A stretch of 62,103 bases of DNA, taken from assembly GCF_028714215.1 (NCBI RefSeq), contig NZ_JAQTMS010000028.1, positions 1 to 62,103 on the forward strand, read 5' to 3'. This document shows, piece after piece, positions 50,302-59,454 of this stretch (position 1 is the first letter of the stretch; each line of letters begins with the position of its first letter). This DNA is from Rhodoferax sp. Lineage in GTDB: Bacteria; Pseudomonadota; Gammaproteobacteria; Burkholderiales; Burkholderiaceae_C. Position numbers and translations under genes: made by a program. A model generated the notes under the pieces. That model searched no databases. It was not told the origin of the DNA and was given only the letters and a program-made list of their open reading frames with translations.

Positions 50302-50724
50302 ATGAGCGCCACGTCATCGAGCCTTCCCATCCGCTATTTGCTTGACACCAATATTTGCATTTACGTGATCAATGCCCGACCGCCTGCCGTGCTGGCACGC
50401 TTTGTGGCGCACGAAGTCGATGGCTTGGGCATTTCAGCCATCACCGCCAGCGAGTTGTACTGGGGCGTGTGCAAGAGCGGTTCGGTGCGCAACCGTACAA
50501 CATTGGAGAAATTTCTTTCCCCTTTGGCTGTCCTCGATTACGACCTGGGTGCGGCGCAAAAGTACGGCGAGTTGCGGGCTTACCTGGAGCAGCAGGGCAC
50601 GCCCATTGGTCCGTTTGACCAGCAGATCGCCGCCCACGCGCTGGCGCTTGACATCACGCTGGTGACCAACAACCGGCGCGAATTTGCAAGAGTCCCGGGT
50701 CTGCGCCTGGAAAACTGGGTTTGA
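50302..50724 (+). CDS. vapC: VapC-type PIN-domain RNase toxin
   Basis: 140 residues. The PIN-domain acidic residues are seen in YLLDTNICIYV, ITASELYWGV and IGPFDQQIAAHAL, with VTNNRREFARV at the fourth site. It would cleave RNA (tRNA or other) when released from VapB. Complete and intact. Adjacent to a region with gene debris, consistent with an accessory locus. Confidence 0.92.
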   Translation: MSATSSSLPIRYLLDTNICIYVINARPPAVLARFVAHEVDGLGISAITASELYWGVCKSGSVRNRTTLEKFLSPLAVLDYDLGAAQKYGELRAYLEQQGTPIGPFDQQIAAHALALDITLVTNNRREFARVPGLRLENWV

Positions 50725-50734
50725 AGCGCCTGCT

Positions 50735-50812
50735 GCCAATGGTGATGCTCAGTTTTTCCGGGTTGAGGTATTTGGGCGGGGCGGCCAGGGCCGACTCAGT
50801 TGTGACGACGAG
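50735..50812 (-). pseudogene. Remnant of an M16 peptidase C-terminus
   Basis: The 70 bp at 50741-50810 match 52151-52220, the tail of the M16 peptidase gene, at 62 of 70 positions in the same orientation. On the minus strand it reads VTTESALAAPPKYLNPEKLS, against VTAESALAAARKHLNPEKLS in the intact gene. No open gene surrounds it. It abuts the stop of the DUF4143 ATPase. It is a partial duplicate, or the end of a lost second M16 gene. Confidence 0.75.
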
Positions 50813-50815
50813 GTG

Positions 50816-51976
50816 TCACAGTTTGCTCCAGGGCATCACATCCACGCCTTCGCGCGTGAAGCGGGTCTCGCCGCCGTACACCAGACCGGGGTAGATGGCT
50901 GAAAAGTTGCCGCGCTGGCTGGCGTAGGCCTGCCATTTCTTGAGCTTGCCAAAAGCATCGGACGCAACGGTAATGCCGGATTTGATCTCGACCGCGGCAA
51001 TCTCGGTGCCGCGTTCCAGAATCAAATCGACTTCGGTGCCGATGTTGTCACGCCAGAAGTACAGTGGATCATGCTGGCCGGTGTTGCAGCGGCTTTTCAG
51101 AAATTCATTCACCACCATGGTTTCGAACAGCGCGCCACGCAAGGGGTGGGTTTGCATCTGGGTAGTGTTCTGAATGCCAATGAGCGCCGCGGCCAGGCCC
51201 ACATCGGTCATGTAAAGCTTGGGGCTCTTGGTCAAGCGCTTGCCAAAGTTGGCAAAGTGCGGACGCACGTAGTGAATCAGATAGCATGTTTCCAGAATCG
51301 ACAGCCAGTTCTTGGCGGTTTTATCCGATACGCCGGCGTCGCTGGCGAGCGACTGCATGTTCAGCAGTTGGCCGGTGCGCGCGGCCGTCAGCTTCAGGAA
51401 GCGCTGGAAGGCTCCGAGGTCCTGAATCGCTGCCAGCTGGCGCGCATCGCGTTCGGCGTAGGTCACCAAATAAGCCTGCAACCACTCGTAAGCTTCCAGT
51501 GGGCGCGCGTACAGGGCCGGGTAGAAACCCTTGACCAATTGGCTGGCGTAGTCAACATCGAGCAAGCCGGCGTCTCTCAGTTCGGCAATCGATAAGGGCA
51601 GCAATTCAACCAGCGCGGTGCGACCGGCCAGGCTCTGTGTCACGCTGGCCAGCAGCGACAGGTTATGGGAGCCTGTCAGGACAAACTGTCCCATGACGCC
51701 CGACGTATCCACCACTCCCTGCATCTGAGAGAACAGTTCGGGTGCATTTTGTGCTTCGTCGATGACCGCGCCGTTGGGAAACTGAAGCAGGAACTCTGCC
51801 GGCTGGGTGCGTGCAAACTCGCGCTGGGCCGGTGCCTCCAGCGATACATAGGGTTTGTCGGCAAGCAATGCGCGCACCAAAGTGGTCTTGCCGGACTGGC
51901 GCGGTCCAGTAACCGTGACGACGGGAAAGCCCTTCAACAGCCGCAGCAGCCGGGGCGCAGCATGACGTGAGATCAC
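50816..51976 (-). CDS. DUF4143-type AAA ATPase
   Basis: 386 residues. Walker A is in TGPRQSGKTTLVRAL and Walker B in NGAVIDEAQNAPEL. The C-terminal DUF4143 nuclease-like half includes GTEVDLILERG and VEIKSGI, a PD-(D/E)XK-like D...ExK pattern. This broad family is scattered in accessory regions and its role is unknown. GTG start, no good ribosome site. It is flanked by the two copies of the M16 tail repeat, so it may have arrived by recombination. Confidence 0.85.
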   Translation of the reverse strand: MISRHAAPRLLRLLKGFPVVTVTGPRQSGKTTLVRALLADKPYVSLEAPAQREFARTQPAEFLLQFPNGAVIDEAQNAPELFSQMQGVVDTSGVMGQFVLTGSHNLSLLASVTQSLAGRTALVELLPLSIAELRDAGLLDVDYASQLVKGFYPALYARPLEAYEWLQAYLVTYAERDARQLAAIQDLGAFQRFLKLTAARTGQLLNMQSLASDAGVSDKTAKNWLSILETCYLIHYVRPHFANFGKRLTKSPKLYMTDVGLAAALIGIQNTTQMQTHPLRGALFETMVVNEFLKSRCNTGQHDPLYFWRDNIGTEVDLILERGTEIAAVEIKSGITVASDAFGKLKKWQAYASQRGNFSAIYPGLVYGGETRFTREGVDVMPWSKL

Positions 51977-52114
51977 TTGTTTTTACAAATCCGAGTTGCG
52001 ACTCCGAAAGTGTAAATCATTTTGTGAAAATGATGCATGGGTTCTGCCGGCACCGCTTTCGACGCCCGCGTCCGGCCGTGCCAAGGCGAACGGCCGCGAT
52101 GAGGGTTTTGCCAG

Positions 52115-54847
52115 CTACTGCTTGGGCAGTTTGGCCGGGTCGCCGCCCACGGCGATGCTCAATTTTTCCGGGTTGAGGTGTTTGCGCGCGGCGGCCAGGG
52201 CCGACTCCGCTGTGACGGCGCTCAGGGCCCGATCGCTGGCGCTGACCCAGTTGCCGTAGCTGCGGTCCAGGAACATCAGGTCGGCCCAACCGCGCGTCAG
52301 TCCGTTGTCCTGGGCGCGGTTCTGCAGGCGCAGCTTGAGCAGGCCTTCGACGGCGTCGGCCACTTCCTTGGCCGTGAAGCCGTCCTTCAGTGCGCGGGCC
52401 ACTTCCTCGCGCATGCCGGCTTCCACCTTGGCCACATTCTGCGGCGCGGCGATAGCATAGACACCCCAGTCGCCGGCGTTGTCCAGGGCGTGGGCGGTCA
52501 GCCAGGAGCCAACGCTGTAGGACAAGCCGTCCTTCTGCCGCAGCCGGTCGCCCAGGCGCGAGCTGATCTGGCCGCCACCGATGATGTGATTGGCCACCTG
52601 CAGGGCCGGGAAGTCCGGCGCGTCATCCTTGATGTCGATGTTGCCGCGGGCCAGAAAAATTGCGTTCTCCTTGTCCGGCGTTGGCGCGACCAGCTTGGCG
52701 GGTGCAACGTCGGCATAAGACCTGAGAATAGGGTTGTACGGTTGCTGGCTCTTCCAGGGTTCGAGTTCGGCCTGCAACACCTTCAGGGTGGCGTCGGCGT
52801 CGAAGTCGCCGACGATGGCCACCTGACCGTGGGAAGCGCCGTAGAACGCCTTATGCAGGGCGCGCACCTCGTCGAGCTTGACGGCCTGGACATCGGCGAT
52901 GGTTTCGTCAATGCTGCTGCTATAGCGCCAGTCGCCCTTGGGGTAGCGGTTGAAGTGTTTGCCCAGCAACTCGCCGGCACGCGCATTGGGTTCGTTCTTC
53001 TGCGATTCGGCGCCGGTGATGAATTGCTTGCGCAGTTGCTCGAACTCGGACTCGGGAAAGTTGGCATCGCGCATGGCGTGGGCCGCCAGGCGCAGGGCGC
53101 CTTCCAGATTGGCGCGGGTGGTCTGGAAGTCGAAGAAGCCGCCGGTCATTTTCAGCTTGTCCCGGGCGTCGGAGAGCTGCTCGCGGCTCATCTTGTCGGT
53201 GCCGCGGCCGATCAAGCCCGACATCATGTCGCCGATGGCCTTCTTGCCGAACAGCGTTTTCTCGTCGCCCCAGTTGAGGCGGATGGACACGCTGACGGTC
53301 TCGCCGCGATTCTTCTTGGGTAGCATTGCCACCTTCAGGCCGCCGGCCTGCGCGAAGCGGGTGCGCGCCTGGATGTTGATGGGTGTCGGCTCGAAAACTT
53401 CGCCGGCCGCGGCGGCTTGCTTGGGCTTGAATTCCTTCAGCACCTCGGAGAGTGCAGGTGCCGCCGGGATGTCGGCGCGCTGGGGCGCGTCTTCCGGCTG
53501 GAAGATGCCCACCGTGCGATTGTCACGGCGGAAATAGGTTTTGGCGGCCGCGCCTATCGCTTCGGCGCTCAATTTGGCGACACGCTCCCGACCGACGAAG
53601 AACAGGCGCCAGTCGCCCAAGGCAATGTATTCCGACAGCATGACCCCGATCTGCTCGTGGTTGTTGAAGGCATGCTCCCACTGCTTTTGCACCTGCAGTT
53701 TCACGCGCTCCAGCTCCTGCGCCGTGGGTGGGGTGCCGCCCAGACCCTCGACCTCTCGGATGATGGCATCGCGCACCGGTTCCACCGGCTCGCCCTTCTT
53801 CACCACGGCGCCGAACAGCGCCAGGGAAGGGGCGTGCAGGTTGAACTGGAAGCCGAAAACCTGGGCCGCCTTGCCGGTCTCCACCAAAGACTTGTGCAGC
53901 CGCCCGGTTGGCGTCCCGGCCAGGATCGGGCTGGCCACTGCCAGGGCCGTGGCATCCGGGTGCAGGGCGGCTGGCACCTTGTAGGCCACCATCACCAGTT
54001 GCTCGTCCGCCTTGCGTCGGACCATGAAATTGCGTTCGCCGTCCTGGGTCGGCTCCACCGTCCAGAACGGCGGCAGCACGCGGCTCGGTTTCGGGATCTT
54101 GCCGAACGACTGGGCCACATAAGCCAGCGCCTTGTCGCTATCGAACTTGCCGGCCAGCAGCAGCACCGCGTTGTCCGGCTGGTAGTAGGTGCGGTAGAAG
54201 GCTTGCAGGTTCTCGATCTTCACGTTCTCGATATCGCTGCGGTTGCCTATGGTGTCGCGGCCGTAGGCGTGCCAGTCGTAGGCAATGCTCTGCAGGCGCT
54301 TGAGCATGACCCGAAACGGGCTGTTCTCGCCCATTTCGAATTCGTTGCGCACCACCGTCATTTCGCTGTCCAGGTCTTTGCGCGCGATGAACGAGTTGAC
54401 CATGCTGTCGGCCTCCAGCGCGATCGCCCAGCGCAGGTTGTCGTCGCTGGCCGGCACCAGCTCGAAGTAGTTGGTGCGGTCCAGCCAGGTGGTGCCGTTC
54501 CAGCGGGCGCCGCGCTGCTTGAATTCGTCGGGGATGTTGGGGTGGCTGGGCGTGCCCTTGAACACCAGGTGTTCCAGCAGATGCGCCATGCCGGTCTCGC
54601 CGTAGTTCTCGTGACGCGAGCCGACCAGGTAGGTGATGTTCACAGTCAGGGTCGGCTTCGCGGCGTCCGGGAACAGAAGCACGCGCAGGCCATTGTCCAG
54701 GCGGTACTCGGAGATGCCTTCGACGGCGGTGACGTACTGTACGCCGGGCGGCAACGGGGCCATGTCGGCCAGCACCGGCGGCGCGAGAAACAGCGTGACA
54801 AGAATCAGCAAGCCGCCGGCGAGGCGGCGCAAGGTTGGATGCAGCAT
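52115..54847 (-). CDS. M16-family zinc peptidase (two-domain, exported)
   Basis: 910 residues. Signal peptide about residues 1-27. The inverted zinc motif HLLEHLVFKG (HxxEH) and the downstream glutamate region SEMTVVRNEFE lie in the first M16 half; the second half (about 480-880) lacks the motif and serves as the inactive partner. The protein resembles the pitrilysin/PqqL-like two-domain periplasmic peptidases. ATG at 54847 has GGAG upstream. Substrate unknown. Its last 70 bp are duplicated near 50.74 kb. Confidence 0.9.
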   Translation of the reverse strand: MLHPTLRRLAGGLLILVTLFLAPPVLADMAPLPPGVQYVTAVEGISEYRLDNGLRVLLFPDAAKPTLTVNITYLVGSRHENYGETGMAHLLEHLVFKGTPSHPNIPDEFKQRGARWNGTTWLDRTNYFELVPASDDNLRWAIALEADSMVNSFIARKDLDSEMTVVRNEFEMGENSPFRVMLKRLQSIAYDWHAYGRDTIGNRSDIENVKIENLQAFYRTYYQPDNAVLLLAGKFDSDKALAYVAQSFGKIPKPSRVLPPFWTVEPTQDGERNFMVRRKADEQLVMVAYKVPAALHPDATALAVASPILAGTPTGRLHKSLVETGKAAQVFGFQFNLHAPSLALFGAVVKKGEPVEPVRDAIIREVEGLGGTPPTAQELERVKLQVQKQWEHAFNNHEQIGVMLSEYIALGDWRLFFVGRERVAKLSAEAIGAAAKTYFRRDNRTVGIFQPEDAPQRADIPAAPALSEVLKEFKPKQAAAAGEVFEPTPINIQARTRFAQAGGLKVAMLPKKNRGETVSVSIRLNWGDEKTLFGKKAIGDMMSGLIGRGTDKMSREQLSDARDKLKMTGGFFDFQTTRANLEGALRLAAHAMRDANFPESEFEQLRKQFITGAESQKNEPNARAGELLGKHFNRYPKGDWRYSSSIDETIADVQAVKLDEVRALHKAFYGASHGQVAIVGDFDADATLKVLQAELEPWKSQQPYNPILRSYADVAPAKLVAPTPDKENAIFLARGNIDIKDDAPDFPALQVANHIIGGGQISSRLGDRLRQKDGLSYSVGSWLTAHALDNAGDWGVYAIAAPQNVAKVEAGMREEVARALKDGFTAKEVADAVEGLLKLRLQNRAQDNGLTRGWADLMFLDRSYGNWVSASDRALSAVTAESALAAARKHLNPEKLSIAVGGDPAKLPKQ

Positions 54848-54964
54848 GAAAATCGACTCCCCTTTTTTTTGTTGGTTGATGCGCGGTCGCGATGCTAGCA
54901 CGCGGGATGCGATACTTGAAGCGAGGCGGTTCAATTTCCGGTCCGCCCTGATTTTGGGGTAACC

Positions 54965-56599
54965 ATGTCCGAAGTTATTTTGCTGGGCGACGAGGCGGTT
55001 GCGCGTGGTGCGATTGATGCTGGCATCAGTGCCGCCTACGCCTATCCCGGCACGCCGTCGACCGAGATTTTGCAGACCATCCAGGACCACGCCAAGGAGC
55101 TGGGCTTGCCGGTGCGTGGCCTCTGGTCGACCAACGAGAAGGTGGCACTGGAGCAGGGCGTAGGCGTTTCCTACGCCGGTCGGCGCGCCATCGTCTCGAT
55201 GAAGCACGTCGGGCTGAACGTGGCGGCCGATCCGTTCATGAACGTGGCAGTGTCCGGAGCGCACGGCGGCCTGGTGCTGGCGGTGGTGGACGACCCGTCC
55301 ATGCACAGCTCGCAGAACGAGCAGGATTCGCGCTACTTTGCCGACTTTGCCATGGTGCCCTGCCTGGAGCCCGGCGACCAGCAGCAGTGCTACGACTTCA
55401 CGCGCGAGGCTTTTGACTTGTCCGAGAAGTTGCAGGTGCCGGTGATGCTGCGGCTGGTAACCCGTTTGGCGCACAGCCGCGCCAGGGTCACGCTGGCGGC
55501 GCCGCGGGCGCAGAACGAGGCGCGCTACGTGGACGACCCGAGCCGCTTCACGCTGCTGCCGGTCAACGCGCGGCGTGCCTACGCCAAGCTGGTCGACAAG
55601 CAGGCCGCCCTGCAAGAATATTCGGAGTCCCATCCGGCCAACCCGTTGACGCTGCGTGGCGATGGCCGGCCCGGCATCCTGGTCAGCGGCCTGGCCTGGA
55701 ACTATTTGCAGGAGGCGATGGGCGGCGCGCTGGACGGCTACAACCTGCTGCGCATCGGTGTCTACCCGCTGCCGGTGAAGAAGATACGCCAGTTGCTGGA
55801 CTCCTCCAGCGAACTCTGGATCGTGGAGGAGGGCTACCCCTTCATCGAACGTTACGTCAGCGCCCTGGGGCTGATGCGCGAGCGCCCCATCCGCGGCAAG
55901 CTCAGCGGCGACCTGCCGCGCATCGGCGAGCTGGACCCCGACGCCATCAAACGTTGCTTCGGCCTGCCGCTGAGCCCGTCCCTGCAGATTGCGGGGCTGG
56001 CCGAGGTGTTGGTGGGGCGGCCGCCGCGCCTGTGCGACAAGTGCCCGCACACCGACGCCTTCATCGCCATCAACGAAGTGGTCGCCGAACTAGGCCCCGG
56101 CGTGCGCGTGATGGGCGACATCGGCTGCTACACGCTGGGCTACCTGGAGCCCTACCACGCGATCCACTCCTGCTTGTGCATGGGTGCTTCCATCGGCATG
56201 GCGATGGGCGCCGCGCACGCCGGCATGACGCCATCGCTGTGCGTGATCGGCGACGGTACCTTCACGCACGCCGGCATGACGCCGCTGCTGGACGCGGCGC
56301 GCGACAACACCAACATCAAGGTCTTCATCCTGGACAACAGCATCATCGCCATGACCGGTGGCCAACCCACCATGGCCACCGACGAGGAGGTGGTAGACCT
56401 GGTCGCCGGCCTGGGCGTGCCGCGCCAGCACATCCGCGTCGTCGAGCCGACCACGCACAAAAAAGACCAGACCCTGGCGGTCATCCGCGAGGAACTGGCC
56501 TACCAGGGCCTGTCGGTGATCATCGCCCGGCGCGCCTGCGTCACCTACGCCAAGCAGATCAAGGCCTTCAAGCGCGGCTGCCAGGAGGAAGAACAATGA
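54965..56599 (+). CDS. iorA: Indolepyruvate ferredoxin oxidoreductase-type alpha subunit, lacking the C-terminal ferredoxin domain
   Basis: 544 residues. The N-terminal domain I starts with AYAYPGTPSTEI. The TPP-binding part has GDIGCYTLG and CVIGDGTFTHAG, followed by DNSIIAMTGGQP. A CDKCPHTDAF tract precedes it. It would oxidatively decarboxylate an aryl-pyruvate to the aryl-acetyl-CoA with ferredoxin. Known IorA proteins usually end with a [4Fe-4S] ferredoxin domain; here the sequence stops at QIKAFKRGCQEEEQ with no such cysteines. Electron transfer would then need another partner. Overlaps iorB by 4 bp. Confidence 0.85.
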   Translation: MSEVILLGDEAVARGAIDAGISAAYAYPGTPSTEILQTIQDHAKELGLPVRGLWSTNEKVALEQGVGVSYAGRRAIVSMKHVGLNVAADPFMNVAVSGAHGGLVLAVVDDPSMHSSQNEQDSRYFADFAMVPCLEPGDQQQCYDFTREAFDLSEKLQVPVMLRLVTRLAHSRARVTLAAPRAQNEARYVDDPSRFTLLPVNARRAYAKLVDKQAALQEYSESHPANPLTLRGDGRPGILVSGLAWNYLQEAMGGALDGYNLLRIGVYPLPVKKIRQLLDSSSELWIVEEGYPFIERYVSALGLMRERPIRGKLSGDLPRIGELDPDAIKRCFGLPLSPSLQIAGLAEVLVGRPPRLCDKCPHTDAFIAINEVVAELGPGVRVMGDIGCYTLGYLEPYHAIHSCLCMGASIGMAMGAAHAGMTPSLCVIGDGTFTHAGMTPLLDAARDNTNIKVFILDNSIIAMTGGQPTMATDEEVVDLVAGLGVPRQHIRVVEPTTHKKDQTLAVIREELAYQGLSVIIARRACVTYAKQIKAFKRGCQEEEQ

Positions 56600-57366
56600 A
56601 CTACGACCTGGTGCTTTGTGGCGTCGGCGGCCAGGGCGTGCTGTCGATCGCCTGGGTCATCGACCACGCGGTCCACGAAGCCGGCTTGTACCTGAAGCAG
56701 TCCGAGGTGCACGGCATGGCGCAGCGCGGCGGCGCCGTGTCGGCCTATGTGCGGATCTCGGACCAGCCGGTCGCCAGCGACCTGATCGCCGACGGTGGCG
56801 CCAGCCTGCTGCTGACGGTGGAGCCGATGGAAGCGCTGCGCTACACACGCTTGCTGCGCCCGGATGGCTGGATCGTCACGGACGTCACGCCGCTGGAAAA
56901 CGTTGACGTCTACCCGCCGCACGAAGCGCTCTACAAAGTGCTGTTCTCGGTACCGCATCTGGTGGCGCTGGATGCCACGCAACTGGCGCAGAAAGCCGGC
57001 ACCGTGAAGGCGCAGAACATGGTAGTGCTGGGTGCGGCGGCGTCGCAGCTGCCCCTGCCTTTGGCGCTGCTGGAGAAGCAGATCGAGGAACTGTTTGCCG
57101 GCAAGGGCGAGCGCATCGTCAAGGCCAACATCAACGCTTTTCGCATCGGTGACGCGGCCAGCCGCTTCGCGGCGGCCCTGGTTGCCGCCGGTGTGGCGTC
57201 GACGGTGGTAGCCCGCGTGTTGCCGCGCCTGGTTTTCGAGCCGCAGCCGGTGTCGCAGGCCAGCGTGGATGCCTGGTGCGCGCGACTGCTGGCGGCCGAT
57301 GGCGCGCAGACCGCGCTGCGGCTGTTCGAGGCCGGTGTCAGCGTACCAGTTGAGGCAGCCCCCTGA
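56596..57366 (+). CDS. iorB: Indolepyruvate oxidoreductase-type beta subunit
   Basis: 256 residues. The gamma-domain signature LVLCGVGGQGVLSIAWV and SEVHGMAQRGGAVSAYV identify the POR gamma-like subunit of IorB. ATG in an ATGA overlap with iorA, giving coupled translation. It forms the active complex with the alpha subunit and probably works in aromatic amino acid degradation to arylacetyl-CoA (inferred). Converges with the SMP-30 gene 1 bp after the stop. Confidence 0.88.
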   Translation: MNYDLVLCGVGGQGVLSIAWVIDHAVHEAGLYLKQSEVHGMAQRGGAVSAYVRISDQPVASDLIADGGASLLLTVEPMEALRYTRLLRPDGWIVTDVTPLENVDVYPPHEALYKVLFSVPHLVALDATQLAQKAGTVKAQNMVVLGAAASQLPLPLALLEKQIEELFAGKGERIVKANINAFRIGDAASRFAAALVAAGVASTVVARVLPRLVFEPQPVSQASVDAWCARLLAADGAQTALRLFEAGVSVPVEAAP

Positions 57367-57367
57367 T

Positions 57368-58222
57368 TCAGGGCCGGCCGACACCGGGCACGGTGACCGC
57401 CACGGTGTGGATGGCGCCGGGCCGCGATTGAAGCGATTGTTCGGCGGGCAGCATGACCTTGGTGGTCAACACAAACAAGGTGCGGCGGTCCGGCCCGCCC
57501 AGCATGCAGGCCACCGCCTGGCCGGGTGTGGCGATGCGGTGCGTGACCTCGCCGCCCTCGCGCACGCGCAGCACCTCGCGGCTGGTGGGTGAGGCCAGCC
57601 AGATGGCGCCCTCGGCATCCAGGCAAATGCCATCCGGCGCGGCTTTGTCTAAAGTTGCCCAGACACGCCGGCCGCTCAGGGAACCGTCTTCGGCAATGTC
57701 GAATGCGGTCAGGCGCTCGGCGTAACTCTCGCCGAGGATCAAGGTGCGCCCATCCGGCGTGATCACCGCACCATTGGGGAAATACAGATCGTCCGCCACC
57801 ACGCGGGCTTGGCCATCGGGCAACACCAATATCAGGCCGGTGGGGCGCGGCGTCTGCCGGGCCATGAAGTCGAAGCCGAAGTTGCCGACGTAGGCACGGC
57901 CTTTGGCGTCCACCACCATGTCGTTGCAATGAAACGGCGCCAGCGCCGACAGGTCGGCCAGTTCGGTCAAGACGTCGCCGTCGAGCCGCAGCAGACGCCG
58001 CTCCGTCATCGAAACGATCAGCAACGTGCCGTCGGGCAGCCAGCCCAGGCCGGAAGGTTGACCCGGCACCGTGACCACCGTCTCGCAGCGCCCCGCCATG
58101 GCTGCCCGCTGCACGCGCCGCGTGTGGAAATCCGAGAACCACAGGGCGCCGTCATGCCAGCGCGGCGACTCCGGGAATGCCAGCTGGTCCAGAAAGAGCG
58201 TGAGCGGGAGGTCGGTTTGCAT
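57368..58222 (-). CDS. SMP-30/gluconolactonase-family protein
   Basis: 284 residues. Six-bladed propeller features: FPESPRWHDGALWFSD with the metal-ligand Glu, LPDGTLLIVSM, HCNDMVVDAKGRAYVGNFG, FPNGAVITPDGRTL and GICLDAEGAIWLA. Members are lactonases or other ester hydrolases with a divalent metal. The true substrate is not known. ATG at 58222; 20 bp after the hydrolase stop on the same strand. Confidence 0.85.
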   Translation of the reverse strand: MQTDLPLTLFLDQLAFPESPRWHDGALWFSDFHTRRVQRAAMAGRCETVVTVPGQPSGLGWLPDGTLLIVSMTERRLLRLDGDVLTELADLSALAPFHCNDMVVDAKGRAYVGNFGFDFMARQTPRPTGLILVLPDGQARVVADDLYFPNGAVITPDGRTLILGESYAERLTAFDIAEDGSLSGRRVWATLDKAAPDGICLDAEGAIWLASPTSREVLRVREGGEVTHRIATPGQAVACMLGGPDRRTLFVLTTKVMLPAEQSLQSRPGAIHTVAVTVPGVGRP

Positions 58223-58242
58223 GCTGGGTGGGAGCTTAAGCG

Positions 58243-59229
58243 CTACTTCTGTCGCCAGATGTCCCCTTGGCGCAAGCCCTGTGGTGCCGCCAGCCGGCCG
58301 CGTGCCGCGGCATCGCCCAACAATGTGGCGCGCCACCAGTCGCTGCTGATGCTGGCCACCAGTGCGTGGTGGGCCGCCTGTAAATCGCGCGTGACCTGTT
58401 GGCGCGGCACGATTTCCACTGCGCGGCCGGTCTGCCCGGCGAAGGTCATGTGGTCGGCATGCTGCAAGACCAGTTGCGCCTTGTCGCCGGCCGGCAAGGC
58501 GTCAAAGACGGCCATGCGCCGCTCGGGCGTCGCGTTGTTGCCGGCCACATCCGTATCCAGCGTGCCGGTCAGGCACAGCATGGGTCGCGTCATCCGGTCA
58601 AAGGCTTGTCTCGCATCACCCGCTGCCGGCAGGGACGGCGAAAACGCAATGAAAGAGGCCAGCCGCGGCTCGTCGATGCCCTCAAAGCCGGCGTAGCGTT
58701 GCCCGGCCATGCCCAGCGTGGTGTGGGCGCCAAACGAATGGCCACTCATGCCGATCTGCGTAGTCCGCACCGTGCCCCAGCGTCCTTGGCGGGCCGCGTG
58801 GCGCCGCCCGATTTCGTCCAGCGCAAACGTCACGTCAAGCAAGCGCGCCAGCAGTTGCGCCGGACTGGCTGCCCGGCTCAGCGCCGGCTTGTCGATGAAG
58901 GTGTTGGTCACGGCCCTGACGGCCGCCAGATCGCTGCCCGGATGTTGCAGATGCAGCACCACAAAACCCGCCACTGCCCAGGCCTCGCCCCACACCGCGC
59001 CACCCTTGCGCGTGCCGCCCAGCCCGTGCGAAAACAGCACCACCGGCAGCGGCCCGCTGCGTGCTGCCGCATCAGGCCAGCGCACTTTGACCGACAGCTC
59101 ACGCTGGCGCGCGGCGTCCAGCCAGGTCTCGTCGACCACCGCGATGCCGTTGGTTGGGGTCTGCGCACGCAGACCGGGCAGGGCGGTAGCCAGCAAGGCG
59201 CTGATGCAGGTGCGACGGGTCAGGTTCAT
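58243..59229 (-). CDS. Exported alpha/beta hydrolase (platelet-activating-factor acetylhydrolase-like)
   Basis: 328 residues. The N-terminus MNLTRRTCISALLATALPG has twin arginines and a hydrophobic tract: Tat or Sec export is possible. The oxyanion-region tract VVLFSHGLGGTRKGG precedes the nucleophile elbow QIGMSGHSFGAHTT (GxSxG). Catalytic His probably lies in LQHADHMTF. The family includes carboxyl-ester hydrolases. ATG at 59229; 59235 is also possible. Confidence 0.82.
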   Translation of the reverse strand: MNLTRRTCISALLATALPGLRAQTPTNGIAVVDETWLDAARQRELSVKVRWPDAAARSGPLPVVLFSHGLGGTRKGGAVWGEAWAVAGFVVLHLQHPGSDLAAVRAVTNTFIDKPALSRAASPAQLLARLLDVTFALDEIGRRHAARQGRWGTVRTTQIGMSGHSFGAHTTLGMAGQRYAGFEGIDEPRLASFIAFSPSLPAAGDARQAFDRMTRPMLCLTGTLDTDVAGNNATPERRMAVFDALPAGDKAQLVLQHADHMTFAGQTGRAVEIVPRQQVTRDLQAAHHALVASISSDWWRATLLGDAAARGRLAAPQGLRQGDIWRQK

Positions 59230-59303
59230 GAGCATGATTATGGTGCTGGCCCGGCTCCTGTTGGAGTCGCGCAAGCTCTAGAATGACTGACAAAGGAGAC
59301 GGC

Positions 59304-59450
59304 ATGACGCCAGAGCAAAAAGCCAGAGTCAGCATTGACGCCTTGCTGACCCAGGCCGGTTGGCACGTTTGCGATATGGCACACGCCGACATCCACGCCG
59401 AGCGTGGCGTGGCGCTGCGCGAATTGCAGGCGCTAGAGACGGAGGCGTAA
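59304..59450 (+). pseudogene. 48-codon ORF matching the N-terminus of type I restriction subunit HsdR; fic-linked
   Basis: MTPEQKARVSIDALLTQAGW is the standard opening of HsdR (type I restriction ATPase). The similarity runs to about RGVALREL, then the frame ends in LQALETEA. A full HsdR is about 1000 residues, so this is a fragment. It nevertheless has a strong AGGAG 5 nt before its ATG, and its last codons carry the GGAGG for the next gene, fic, 4 bp downstream. It might be a relic of a lost restriction locus, or have been reused as a leader or antitoxin peptide. Confidence 0.7.
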
Positions 59451-59454
59451 CGGC

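Noticed and set aside
53417..54898. Plus-strand open frame of about 490 codons opposite the M16 peptidase
   Set aside because: Shadow of the M16 gene; no domain or start context.
55954..56596. Possible N-terminal extension of iorB by about 200 codons
   Set aside because: The conserved IorB start (MNYDLVLCGVGGQG) coincides with the ATG in the iorA stop overlap; the extension is out-of-frame reading of iorA.
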